A DNA stretch of 64,000 nucleotides, taken from positions 963,538-1,027,537 of the forward strand of contig NW_019091526.1 of NCBI RefSeq assembly GCF_001949145.1, in the 5' to 3' direction. Below are positions 37,501 through 47,328 of the stretch, one piece after another. A program made the translations under genes and the position numbers. Each line of letters begins with the position of its first letter. The first letter of the stretch is position 1. Origin of the DNA: Acanthaster planci (Eukaryota > Echinodermata > Asteroidea > Valvatida > Acanthasteridae). The notes beneath the pieces are model-generated. The model ran no database searches, was not told where the DNA came from, and worked only from the letters and a program-made list of their open reading frames with translations.

Positions 37501-40500
37501 TGCTTGTGCCTTGTTTTTGGCAGACACACTGCTTATGCTCAAAGCAGATGTTTGAGAGTAGGAAATTTGGAATTTCAGGCATGGCAGAAATGAAGTTACC
37601 AGTGTTTGAATCATGCCCGCAGATTACGTGCAATGTCCAACATGCCAGAGAAACTTCAATGAATCTGCAGCAGAGAGGCACATACCATGGTGTAAAGAAA
37701 AGAATAAACGGATAGGAACTACCAGCAACAAAACAGCAGCTGAAAAGGAGAAAATGGCCATAAGGACACAGGTACAAACTAAGACAACATTCAGTGAGAG
37801 AACTTAGTACTTTTTGTATCCCAACTCCTAAAAATCATTCTCAGTTTAAAGTGGAAGAAAATTTCTATTTACATGTACAAGTGCGGGGTACTTTTTCTTT
37901 AAACCCAAGATCAAAATTGGAAACATTGATGCAACTAAACTACAGTCAGTCACCCTGTGGGTGTAGCCATATGGTTAGAGGATACCTTTGTGAAAATCCA
38001 TGAATGCACATGTACCTCAGGATGCAACATGTCTATGTTCTCCGTGGTCAACTTGTTCTGTAATAAGTTCAACTGATCAATAGTGCTGGAATGATGTCTG
38101 TGACCCTTTGGACAGGCTCCTAAAAGTCCTACAAATTGGAAATGGTGTCAGTGGTATTTACATTTTCATTGTCGATGTCAATGGGAAGGTACTTACATGA
38201 CTTAAGTGTATGGGTACTTCCAAGCAGCCATTAACTTTGACAATATGCCATTGGTTTCCTGAACCTTGAATAATGTTGTTTTATTCAGAAAATTTCCCAG
38301 CAAGAATGCCTTGGCAGTTAAGGTTAATTGACAGCTCATATTGTAAAAGGTGCATTTAAAAGTTTCTCAAAATTGAGTAGAAATTGGAACTCGAGGGAAA
38401 AAAGAAACGTAGTGCCTAAAGCATGTGTGGGTCATATGCCAGTCTTCAACAAGTATTGTCAGTTTTCTTCACCCAATCTGCACAGTACAAACCGCCTTTG
38501 CCAGGGAGCAAGAAGCGACAGATTGTCCCTCCAAAGGCCGGCCCAGCCTTGAGGACAGGGCGGACGGGCTCCGGATCCAACATGCAACATTTGGAGGACC
38601 AGTACAGTAACATGAGCGTGAATGAGAAAACCTCATCTGGCCGAGGGAGAACGAAACCAGGTCAGTCAGGTGAGAAATTTAATCCTGATAGTCAGTTGTG
38701 TTGTAACTGGTAATACATGCAGTTCACAGGACAGTGCAACTACAAGAGGTCGCCATGAAGTGGCTATAGTCATGTTTACTGTCAGCAAAAACAAAACATT
38801 GGTCTTTGTCTGTCAGGTTTTTTGAGTTTCAAAGTATGGGAGCAGTGCTCTGCCGCCTCAGCAAAACACACTTTTAACCACTTGGTGCCGGGGTTCCCGG
38901 TACCGGGTACGTTGGGTTTGTACGCATAGCCAGGGTGCCCAAAATTGGGCAAAGGAGCTGGGCCTTGTAACAAAAGACCGAGCTGCTGGGAATTGTCATC
39001 CTTTTCAGCTGGCATAAGCGGAGGTAATCCGTCACTGTTTTGAAGCAGTATACCACTGTTTGCGGCATTCAGATCTTGCTGATTATCAGTGGGGGCAAAA
39101 AAGCTCCAGCACTCCAGCGATGAGCGATACAGTACTGCTGCACGCTAATCTGGCCGCATTTGAAAAGACACCACTGCCATTCAGCAATGCACTGGGCCAA
39201 TTTTGGGAACAAAGGAAATTATGCAACACCACACAATCTGGGCTCTCTTTACTGGGTGGCAGGCCTGGCTGTAATACTCGGATGTCAATGGAGGTTGCCT
39301 GTCAGATTAGAGTAGCCACCAGACAGTTATTCGTGTGGGTGTGAGCATCCAGTAAATGAAGTTATGAGTTTTTGAAGAATTCTGAATGGGCCTAAATTGT
39401 GTATTTGCTGATGAAGTCCAGCCTTGTTGACATATACATGTACACTTTCCTATTATAGAGCTTTGAATCCATCAGTTCTTCTTGGCTCCCATAAACAAGC
39501 GCTCATACAGTACACGTACATGTACATTTAGCATGATGTCATCAGTAAACATGGTAAATAGACCTACTGGTTAACCTGTGATTGAATTGGGAAATCATAC
39601 ATAATACTAGTATGTTGAGGCAACCAACATCACTTTTGTTTGTTAAGTATTTATAATCACTAACACTATCACTGCTCTTCTTCATCAGGTGGGTATGGGA
39701 CGGTCAACGGATCCAAAGCCCGGAGCGCAAGTCTTGAACGGCGGTTAGAGAAGTCGTCTGATAACTACCGCAGTTCCAGCGGCGACAGCGTGCGTGGGAA
39801 GAGGTAAGGAGACGTCATTAGTTAAGTGCATGAGCTATGCTACTGTGTTGTACAATGGCAGCAGAAGAGCTCAGCTATCCAAAATGTCGTGGCTGCAATT
39901 TGAAATTACACGGCTACCTATGAAAACCATTGAGTAGTGGCTGCGGCCATCTGCCACTGATGTGCCAGTTGATTTGGACAGCCACTCACATTTCCATTGG
40001 AAACTGCAGTGTCCTTTCTGTCTGTCTGCCTGAGAGCAGCAAATGGCATGGAGCAGAAACAGCAAGTTGCTGTTTTGACCATAAGTTCAGTATGCTACCA
40101 GTACTAAAAGGTACTGTATTCCAAAGCACGTAGATACATGTGCGTGTACCATCAAAATGCAGTTCTTGAAACCAGAAATGCCAGTTTCAAGAAAACAAAC
40201 ACAGAAAATCATCTATAATGTATATGCACTACATTTGAAATTGGAGCAGCCATAGAATGCTTTCAAGTTTGTTCAGGGTTAATGCAAGTATGAACTTGAA
40301 GGAATTTGATGTACATTTTATATAAGAAACATTCTCATTGAAATTTGGCAGAGCTGAAAATGATTGAAGTTTTGCAAATTAATTCACACAAATGTAAGGA
40401 TTGCCGAATGACTGATTATTCTGTATTTTTGTTTGCCTTCTGTGTTTGTCATGTCATCCCATTTATCATGTGATTTGATATCCACACTTTGTGTTTCCTT

Positions 40501-42669
40501 TTACCATGGTTGCACTTGTTCACATGTGTCATGTTGGTTAATTGCTGCCATCCACTTGTTGCTTCCTTTGTTTTTTCACTGATGAATCCCCTGTGCCATG
40601 TTATGTTCTGTGTGTTGTCTACTTGGAATCAACACAACATCCACATGTTATCCACTTGTCATTCGTGTGTTACTCCCACCTCCATCTCATCCACATGCTG
40701 TTCATGCTCTATTTGTATGTAATCCACATACAACTTGCATGCTATATGTTAATCATCCACTCATTATTCCTTGCGCATTTGTATGCCATCTACAACCCAT
40801 CCACCTGTTATCCATGCACTATCCCCATCCTCCATACATACGCTCCCAACCAATTCCACCATCCGTCAGATACACCGATGACGAGGATGAGTATGATTAC
40901 AATGGCTACGGTGATGCGGCTGACCGCTACGGTCGTCGGAAAGCAGGGTCGAATCACATATTGCCTCACCAACGAGTGAAAGCAGCCAAAGTGCAGAGGT
41001 TTGTTCCCTTCCCCCAGTTCCTTGCCCAAAAGTTTCCTCAAAGCAACCCGTTCCATTCCCTTGCAAATTCCTAATAAAGCAGGCAACCCATGGATCAATG
41101 ATTTAACGTACTTTCAGATTTTTCCCATGTCACTGTTGTACATGTAATTTGTCCATCCATCGCTTAACAAACTGATAGTCAGGTTATCTTTATTGTAGAG
41201 TAATTGGTTGTGCTTCTCAAACAGTGCTCTGCTGAAAGTGTAGCTGTAGAAACAAGTGTTATGAATATTGGAGTCATAAATTTACACTGCCCCAAATGAA
41301 GTGAAGAACCTCATTCAATGCATTGAATTTGGACAAAATACAAGTAGGTTAACAGAAACCATTAATGGAATGGCTGCAAACTGCTGGCTCGCAGCACTAA
41401 ATCACAGCTTCATGAACACTGCACTGCACAACAAAAGATATACTGTAGGAAGTTATTTGTCAATTTGTTACATTGCAATTGGGTCATTCCGTGAAGTTGG
41501 GGCACAATTTGTGACAGCGTCCTTGTTACATTTGCAACTTTTACCACCTGTCATGATCTCTGGAGTAGGTCAATTACTTTGTAAAAATAACGCACACCTC
41601 TGTATTCAGCCTTGCAATATGTATAACAATGTCAATTTGGAAACCACATGAAGGGAACTACAGGTACATGTACACATGTAGCTGTTCATATTTACGGAAC
41701 CCATGTAACAATTGACACCATCACAAATTGTGCCTCAGCCTCATGGAATGACCCAGCCGTCAAAAACTATTTTGTAATGTTAATCATAGTCTGTTGTGAC
41801 ACACATGTATAGGTATACCACTGAATATTATATTCAGATACATTTTTTTCTGCCAGTTTATTATGTTTTCAATGTATGAAAACTATCTGACCTCCCTCTT
41901 ATTAGATAAATGCATTGATAAGGGCACTTTTCAACCATTCCAAATTGTCCATGTTCTGCCAGACAACTGAAGGTACTGTTGCAGTGACATCAGCTAAGGA
42001 ACCAATGATTCAGTGCATAGGTGTTTCTCTTCAAATTGTTAGCTGATAGTATTTTATGAAAAAGGGTTGCTCCCTGATTGCAATGGACATGTACTTACAA
42101 AATGCATCGCCGCAGAAAAGAAATATCAGGCCAGCAACATAAAAATCCAGCTGTTTCTTGTGCACAAGCTATTGTAGCATTGACATGATTGAGGTTTCCG
42201 TGTCTCCTCAAGTATACATTAGCATCACAATTTTGCTCGTGAAAATAGAATTACATGTACCCATTAGCAGAAAAACCAAAACAAGTGACAAAATGCATTG
42301 AAAATAGTGAAACTAAAGTTAAACATTGAGGTTTAAAAATCAAGACATGGTGCATTTTGAAGATTTGCATTGTACAAAATGCATTGCAGTAACCCTTGAA
42401 CTATTGCGGTGTAACCTCTCATTACTTAAACAGGTGTGTCTGTTTCTTATTTCAACATTGTCTTTCTTTGGTGCTTCAGATCAACAAATTCGAGGACCCC
42501 TACTCCGCCCTCCAAGTACTCCTCAGGATCCATCCAGCGTAAGCCTAGCCTAGAGAACGTCAACGGCCGCCGGGCCTCCAAGTTTTGCCATGAGTGTGGC
42601 ACTCAGTACCCCGTTGCCCAGGCTAAGTTCTGCTGTGAGTGCGGCACCAGGCGGGCCTTTCTGGATTGA
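31524..42669 (+). CDS. ZC2HC1A: Zinc finger C2HC domain-containing protein 1 (FAM164 family), complete, eight coding exons
   Basis: Coding exons are 31524-31551, 34534-34730, 35543-35678, 37623-37771, 38486-38660, 39689-39803, 40870-40998 and 42480-42669 (stop TGA). All have GT-AG borders and the phases join without conflict, giving 372 residues against about 325 in vertebrate ZC2HC1A. C2HC finger 1 uses C19, C22, H34 and C38 (PCDICGRSF). Finger 2 uses C125, C128, H140 and C144 (QCPTCQRNFNESAAERH). Between them NWRNKHEELVSTLRAARGV and a run PLPPPP match the family, as does YKPP after finger 2. The middle is low-complexity, basic and acidic (RYTDDEDEYDYNGYG). The C-terminus is a zinc ribbon, FCHECGTQYPVAQAKFCCEC, as in the vertebrate protein. 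The molecular function of the family is poorly known, and zinc-dependent binding is inferred. The first exon carries only nine full codons, and its start was chosen because it precedes finger 1 at the distance seen in orthologues. Confidence 0.95.
31696..32882. mobile_element. Fold-back element with multiplied CGTCCC ends
   Basis: The left end (31696-31787) holds about five copies of GGTCAAGTCGTCCC-like units. The right end (32787-32882) holds about six copies of the inverse, GGGACGACTTGACC, and the outermost units match exactly. The interior is about 1 kb with no recognised transposase. An open frame at 32236-32673 has no identified family. The element lies in ZC2HC1 intron 1, 144 bp after exon 1. 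Multiplied subterminal repeats of this sort are typical of fold-back DNA transposons. A target-site duplication was not certain. Confidence 0.7.
32575..32780. repeat. Tandem ~60-bp repeat inside the fold-back element
   Basis: Four copies begin CCGCAG at 32575, 32634, 32700 and 32755. Each continues with a TAAAA-rich stretch, GTAATAAAG, AAATAAAT and a run of six to seven C followed by AAA. Unit lengths are 59, 66 and 55 bp, the last copy being truncated. Confidence 0.75.
33385..33745. repeat. TACATGTA palindrome cluster in ZC2HC1 intron 1
   Basis: Blocks at 33395-33422, 33562-33600 and 33650-33730 of TACATGTATGTAC and GTACATTGTACATGTACAT. More words follow at 33930-34015. No exon lies nearby. 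Confidence 0.7.
35799..36242. mobile_element. MITE with 28-bp terminal inverted repeats, Tc1/mariner-like
   Basis: The left end is CAGTCATTTGCAAAAGTTTA plus GGACCACC (35799-35826). The right end (36215-36242) is its reverse complement with a single mismatch. A TA follows on the right; the left flank is AA, which could be a mutated TA duplication. The 444-bp interior lacks a usable frame. CAGT ends and a TA target fit the Tc1/mariner superfamily. The element sits in ZC2HC1 intron 3. Confidence 0.8.
38866..39358 (-). repeat. Dispersed ~500-bp repeat family, copy 2 (inverted)
   Basis: This is the reverse-complement partner of 8957-9460 and lies in ZC2HC1 intron 5. The alignment spans the full length, including the outer flanks TTACTGGA and AGTGGTTAAA. 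A CCCGGTACCGGGTACG palindrome sits within it at the place where the first copy has GGGATCCAGAATCCC. Confidence 0.75.
40440..40868. repeat. Degenerate ATCCAC-rich low-complexity stretch
   Basis: In ZC2HC1 intron 6 the plus strand is rich in ATCCACNTGTTATC-like words at irregular spacing of roughly 15-25 bp up to the splice acceptor. It is strongly pyrimidine-biased. It reads open in more than one frame but has no resemblance to a protein family. Confidence 0.45.
41481..41754. mobile_element. MITE-like element with ~48-bp inverted ends
   Basis: The left end starts GGGTCATTCCGTGAAGTTGG and continues GGCACAATTTGTGACAG. The right end, read in reverse, starts GGGTCATTCCATGAGGCTGA and continues GGCACAATTTGTGATGG. 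The symmetry continues to GTTAC on both sides. The 274-bp element lies in ZC2HC1 intron 7 and carries a TACATGTACACATGTA cluster in its middle. No clear target-site duplication was found. Confidence 0.7.
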
Positions 42670-43810
42670 AGTAGTCAAATCAGTGATGGTTCCTGTGACT
42701 TGCCAGGCTATTTAGTAGAAAGTCTGCAAAACCTATCGGAAGGTTTGTGAAAACCTCCTTTTCCAGCCTTTGTCCCCTTGACTGAAGTCAGGAACCGACC
42801 ATCCAGTCAGAGCATGTTTCTGCTGTTACAACTCTTGGCTCTGATCAAGTACTTGAGGACAGAAAGATTATACAAGTTTCAGGGAAGGGACAAATGGCCC
42901 CTCTGATCTGCACTGAATACACCAGTGGTCATGCTAAATGTTTAAGTTTTATATACACATTGGACTTTGTTGACACACAGCTACGTGTACCTGAGTTACA
43001 TTTAAATCCGGTCTTAGTTCCTTTCCAGTAGACCGAGATCAGAGGGAGAACTTTAATGTGCCATGCAGGAGGGGGGCGGGGATGATAGAAACTATGAATA
43101 TTTTTTCTCACAGTGAATTTTCAAATGCCTTTACTTTTGAAAGAATCTTCACCCTTTCCCCTCCAAAGAAAGGTGGTAGCACTGATTCAAAACTGTTGGT
43201 CTTTTCCCTTTTTTAAATGAGAAAAGCAACAGTTTTGGTTGGTGGGGTCCATTTCTGAGCATAATACAGCAACTGTTAAATTTAGTTACAAGGCCCAAAA
43301 ATATTGTGCATTTTCTCAAATGATGAAGCATTCATAGAGCTAGAAATTTATAAGGCTAGTGATTATGCACTCATCTTAAGATTTGGAAATTATTTTGACT
43401 GTTTTAAACCATAAATAAACACAAACGAGAGTTGGCCCATTCTTCCTTGAAGACTCACTTTAAATGAGTGAAGAAAAGAAGCATGGTTCCTATTTTTTCG
43501 AAGTACTTTAAGTTGTTAAATCTCCGAAGGGCATTTAAATAGATACACTTCCATGTTAATTTGTTGGACACAATTGTTTTTCTTTGTGAAATGTGAAAAT
43601 TGATTTCACACTCTGAGTTGATGTATATGAAGCACTGAGGCTGTAAATTTTTTTCTGTTTATTTTTATCATTCCAATCCAGTTATTTTAACAGCCAGTAC
43701 TGTCTTTGAATGAAATAATGAACCTTGTGAAATTCAGTGTATGTTAAACATATGTAGTTACTGCAGAAGTTTAACTGTGTAAATAAAGTCAGCACAGTTC
43801 ATGTAGACAT
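42670..43810 (+). other. ZC2HC1A: ZC2HC1 3' untranslated region
   Basis: Non-coding AT-rich sequence follows the stop. AATAAA signals occur at 43414-43419 and 43782-43787, so a 3'UTR of about 0.75 or 1.1 kb is expected. Palindrome words are almost absent; one TACATGTATA lies just after the second signal. Confidence 0.55.
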
Positions 43811-43859
43811 ATATGCAACATTTGTTTTTGCATAATGCCCCTTTGTAAATAGCCATGCA

Positions 43860-46800
43860 TGTACATGTATATAAGGTTAATGTAAATATTCTGTTGGTAT
43901 GCTTGCATAAAGTTGTTAAAAACTTGTGAATTAGTTGTATTGAATTTGTTGTTGAAGTATTCATCATTGAAACTGCTTAACAAATAACTTTTGCTCAGAG
44001 GGGAATACTTTCCAGTGCCCCTCCTCTAAAACTTCTAGCCATTTCTCAAACCAAGAAGCATTCAGTGGCACCTAAGAAATGAATACACATTTTGTATCCC
44101 ACTTTCCTTTTGAGGTTTTATCTTTGTTACTGTCAAAATGCCGCTGATAATGACTCCCCTTATTAGACTAAGTATCTGTCTGCACATCAGCATTTTCCAG
44201 AAGTATTTCATAATTTGGTGATTCAAGTTCACGGCTCTATTGCAGAAAGGCCCAGGACTCCTCACCAGTAGAAAAGAAATACCTGTGCATGTATGACCTG
44301 CGTCATGAATTTGATAGTCCCTCTATGCAGGTGACAGCATAAAACAGATTGAGCAAGAAGAATATGCATGTTGCCATTTCTAACAAGATGCACAAACATA
44401 TCAAGAGGTGACATTCACCTGCTCAGTCAGGAGCGTTGGGCAGAGAAACGATTTGTAAAGGGAAAAAAGGTAACCAATGAAAATACCCAACTCGTGCATA
44501 GGCAAAGTCGGCCTATTTATTCAAAGGGCACAGTAGGCCCAGTGCCTAGGGCCTATGATAGATTCAGGGCTCTACAAAAAATATGAAGGCCTGTGAAAAT
44601 ACCACAGTGTGATATAAACGCACAGTTTTTTTGGCTATTTGTCACTTCTCAATTTTGGGAAAACTTAATTCAAACTAGCTAGTGCACAGCTTACAATCAA
44701 AATGAAATGCAAGGCTTCATTGCTTGTATAGTAACACCATAAAGTTGATGGTGGTAACTTGGGCAGGGTAAGGCCTACACAGAACACTGTCACTTGGGGC
44801 AATTACGTCAATTTCCTGTCTCTGTATTGGAAGGGACCAGCTTCTTAGTAGTTTTCTTCCATGGGGATCACAAATGGTTGGTAAGACACGTTAAGTGTGA
44901 CAACCGTACTTGTGAGTATCCTTGCGTGTGCTTTGTGAACAAGACAGCATTGAAGCTTTGCCGTTTGCCCCTTGAATGCAGTTCACTTGCTACCACTACC
45001 TTGCTATTTGTTATCTGTTTTAAAAGGAGAAGAAATCGCATCAATAATTCACGTTTGTGTTTTTAAGTATTTCGAGCTTTTATTTTAAGGTACATTAAAG
45101 GTACCTAACACTAATGTTCTAAGATTCAATAAGGAATATAATTTCTTGAATCACACAAAACACTAAATTGTATTAGCAGACGATAATTAGATAAAATTTG
45201 TCTGTAGGTTTATATGTGCAATATGTACTTAATTCCTGCATGAAAGCTTAAAGGGGAGGACAATGCATGCATCTTTACTACTGACACTTCTCAGCTCTTG
45301 GGAACAAGGGTGGATCCATAACCACATGGTCGGATCTAAGGGGGCTATGCCCTTCCCCAATTGAGCCATTTTTAGTTCTTTTTTAATTAACAATGGCAGG
45401 TCATTTTTGGTCTTTCATTTTACTTCCTTCATGAAGTATGCAAAAGCCCTAAAATGTAGCCTCACCCCTTTGAAAGGCCACACGAGGGTTTACATAAAAG
45501 TGTGTCAAAATTGTAACCAATCCTCACTACCAACCCCAAAGGAGATCTGGCCCCGTTGAACAGTTTGGGAAGATTACCTTCAGTATTTTTGGTAAACACA
45601 GTGATAGTAGAGTGCTTATGTTTTTCCACAGAGTTTTACCAACTATTCTGTTTTAACAAAGCTTTTGCGTACATCATTCTTTGATCAGCCGTCGTCATAA
45701 TATTGCATGGGCAGACATGCAACATCACGTGACCAGTATGACAAGTTCAACCAACAAATGGAGACAGTTACATTGGACCTGGTTATTTGGCTGGCTTTGT
45801 ATTCATGCTTAACTGTTTTACATAAAATGATGCCATGTCATTACTGTAGCAGATGATTTTTAGTAACAGTAAAAGATAATGTAAAGCAATGCACAGTTGT
45901 TGTTGGTTGTTGATATAATTTTTTAGCTTCGGTTGTTAGTCGACACTCTGACTAGGATGGGTAACTGAATGAACTTAGAATACGGTCCATGATATCAGCC
46001 ACAGAAAAAACCATAGTGTTTTCTCGTCGGCATCCCCGTGCTACAGAACGAACATAGTGGCTACCGGTAATGCGAGAAGAGATAATGTTAAATTAATATA
46101 TGGAGCTGAAATTAGCACATGCCAAACACGCACGCCGTCACAAATAATGCTGTTTTGTTGTAGAACTCCACAATCAAGCAATGAAAAATTTTTCGGGGGG
46201 GGAGTCTTTTTATTAAGTACTAAAAGTCTTGCATACTCGGTTTAATGTATTACATGTTTCTGCATCTACAGTGGGACCTTCAAGGTACAGTAAGCCAACC
46301 ACTCACCCACTTCCTGTTCTCAATGTCGCTTAGACCGGTGTGTGCACGCTCTTGATTAAATTAAGAGCATTGACAATGGAACAGTACCATGGAAACGGTT
46401 TTTGCGATGCCTGGCTAAATGTTCGGTTTGCTCATGCTAGTTATGAGTGGCGGGATGTTTCATTTCCCGCATGTGCAAGAAACAATTTTTTTTCTCACCG
46501 TTTCACAGTCCATTTTACCCCTTGAAAATCTAAACGCATAGTATAGACCTGTATTTCTCAACACCACATAGTTAAACATGTTATAAATGGTTGTAGTCGC
46601 GTATAGTTAAGAAATAACATAATTTTTAAAAGTTTGCTCTCTGGGCTTACATATGTTCAAAATAAAAAGATTATGAGAATATATCTGTATACGGATCTCA
46701 CGCCAACATAAAATTAGTTGTTGAAAATGACAAATACAAAAAATGGTATATACACAGCCAGTCAAAAGTCACTTTTAGTGACAGTGACAGTGAAACAAGT

Positions 46801-47090
46801 ACATTATTTAAATTATGCAGGTTTCAAGTATGCCAAGAAAACTTGACTGCTATAAAGTAACCAATGGGCCTAGCAGAAATGAAGGTAAGATGGGAAAAGT
46901 ATGAAGCGGTGGGAAGTCTACTGCATCAAGACGGTAGAAGCCGGTTCCCCCTCGAAGTGAATGCCAACAGAATACGACCTGGATGGCACTAGGAATTCGC
47001 CGTTGTATAGTCGAGGTCGAACACCCTTGCAGCTGGGCTGAATTTCATCGCATCATGATGTTTGCTTTCGCGCTTACTGTTGCGCCGACA
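43860..47090. other. Convergent intergenic spacer
   Basis: Lies between the 3' ends of ZC2HC1 and the NRF-like gene. It contains the ~500-bp repeat at 44468-44990 and a possible old repeat with GGGGGCTATGCCCTTCCCC near 45340-45358. No gene is recognised. Confidence 0.5.
44468..44990 (+). repeat. Second dispersed ~500-bp repeat family, copy 1
   Basis: Aligns in the same orientation with 63432-63955. Shared landmarks in order are TAGGCAAAG, CACAGTGTGA, GCACAG, TTGTCACTT, GGAAAACTTAAT or GGAAGCTTAAT, TAGCTAGTGC, AGAACACTGTCAC, GGGCAAT, TTGTCTCTGT or CCTGTCTCTGT, GGGACCAGCTTC and TTGAATGCA. No ends or coding frame were recognised. Confidence 0.7.
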
Positions 47091-47328
47091 ATAGACTGGC
47101 CGTACAATTTTTATTTTTTTTTAGTTATTCTGTATGTTTTAGTGATCTCAACGTTTCGGGCAGTGTGTTTTTTGTCTTCGGAAAAAAACAGAATGCGAAT
47201 TAAGGCGTTGACATGAATTTCTTCTGACGTACATGAACTCGTCTCTTAATATGAAAGTTATATGTCTGCCTTCCGTCCAGGCGGCGTTTTCAAGCATCCT
47301 CATTCTAGGCTTGCCTGTTTTCCCTGCC
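47090..47328 (-). other. 3' untranslated region of the NRF-like gene
   Basis: Follows the TAA stop at 47331-47329. An AATAAA signal on the minus strand lies at 47115-47110, which would give a 3'UTR of about 230 bp. Confidence 0.45.
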
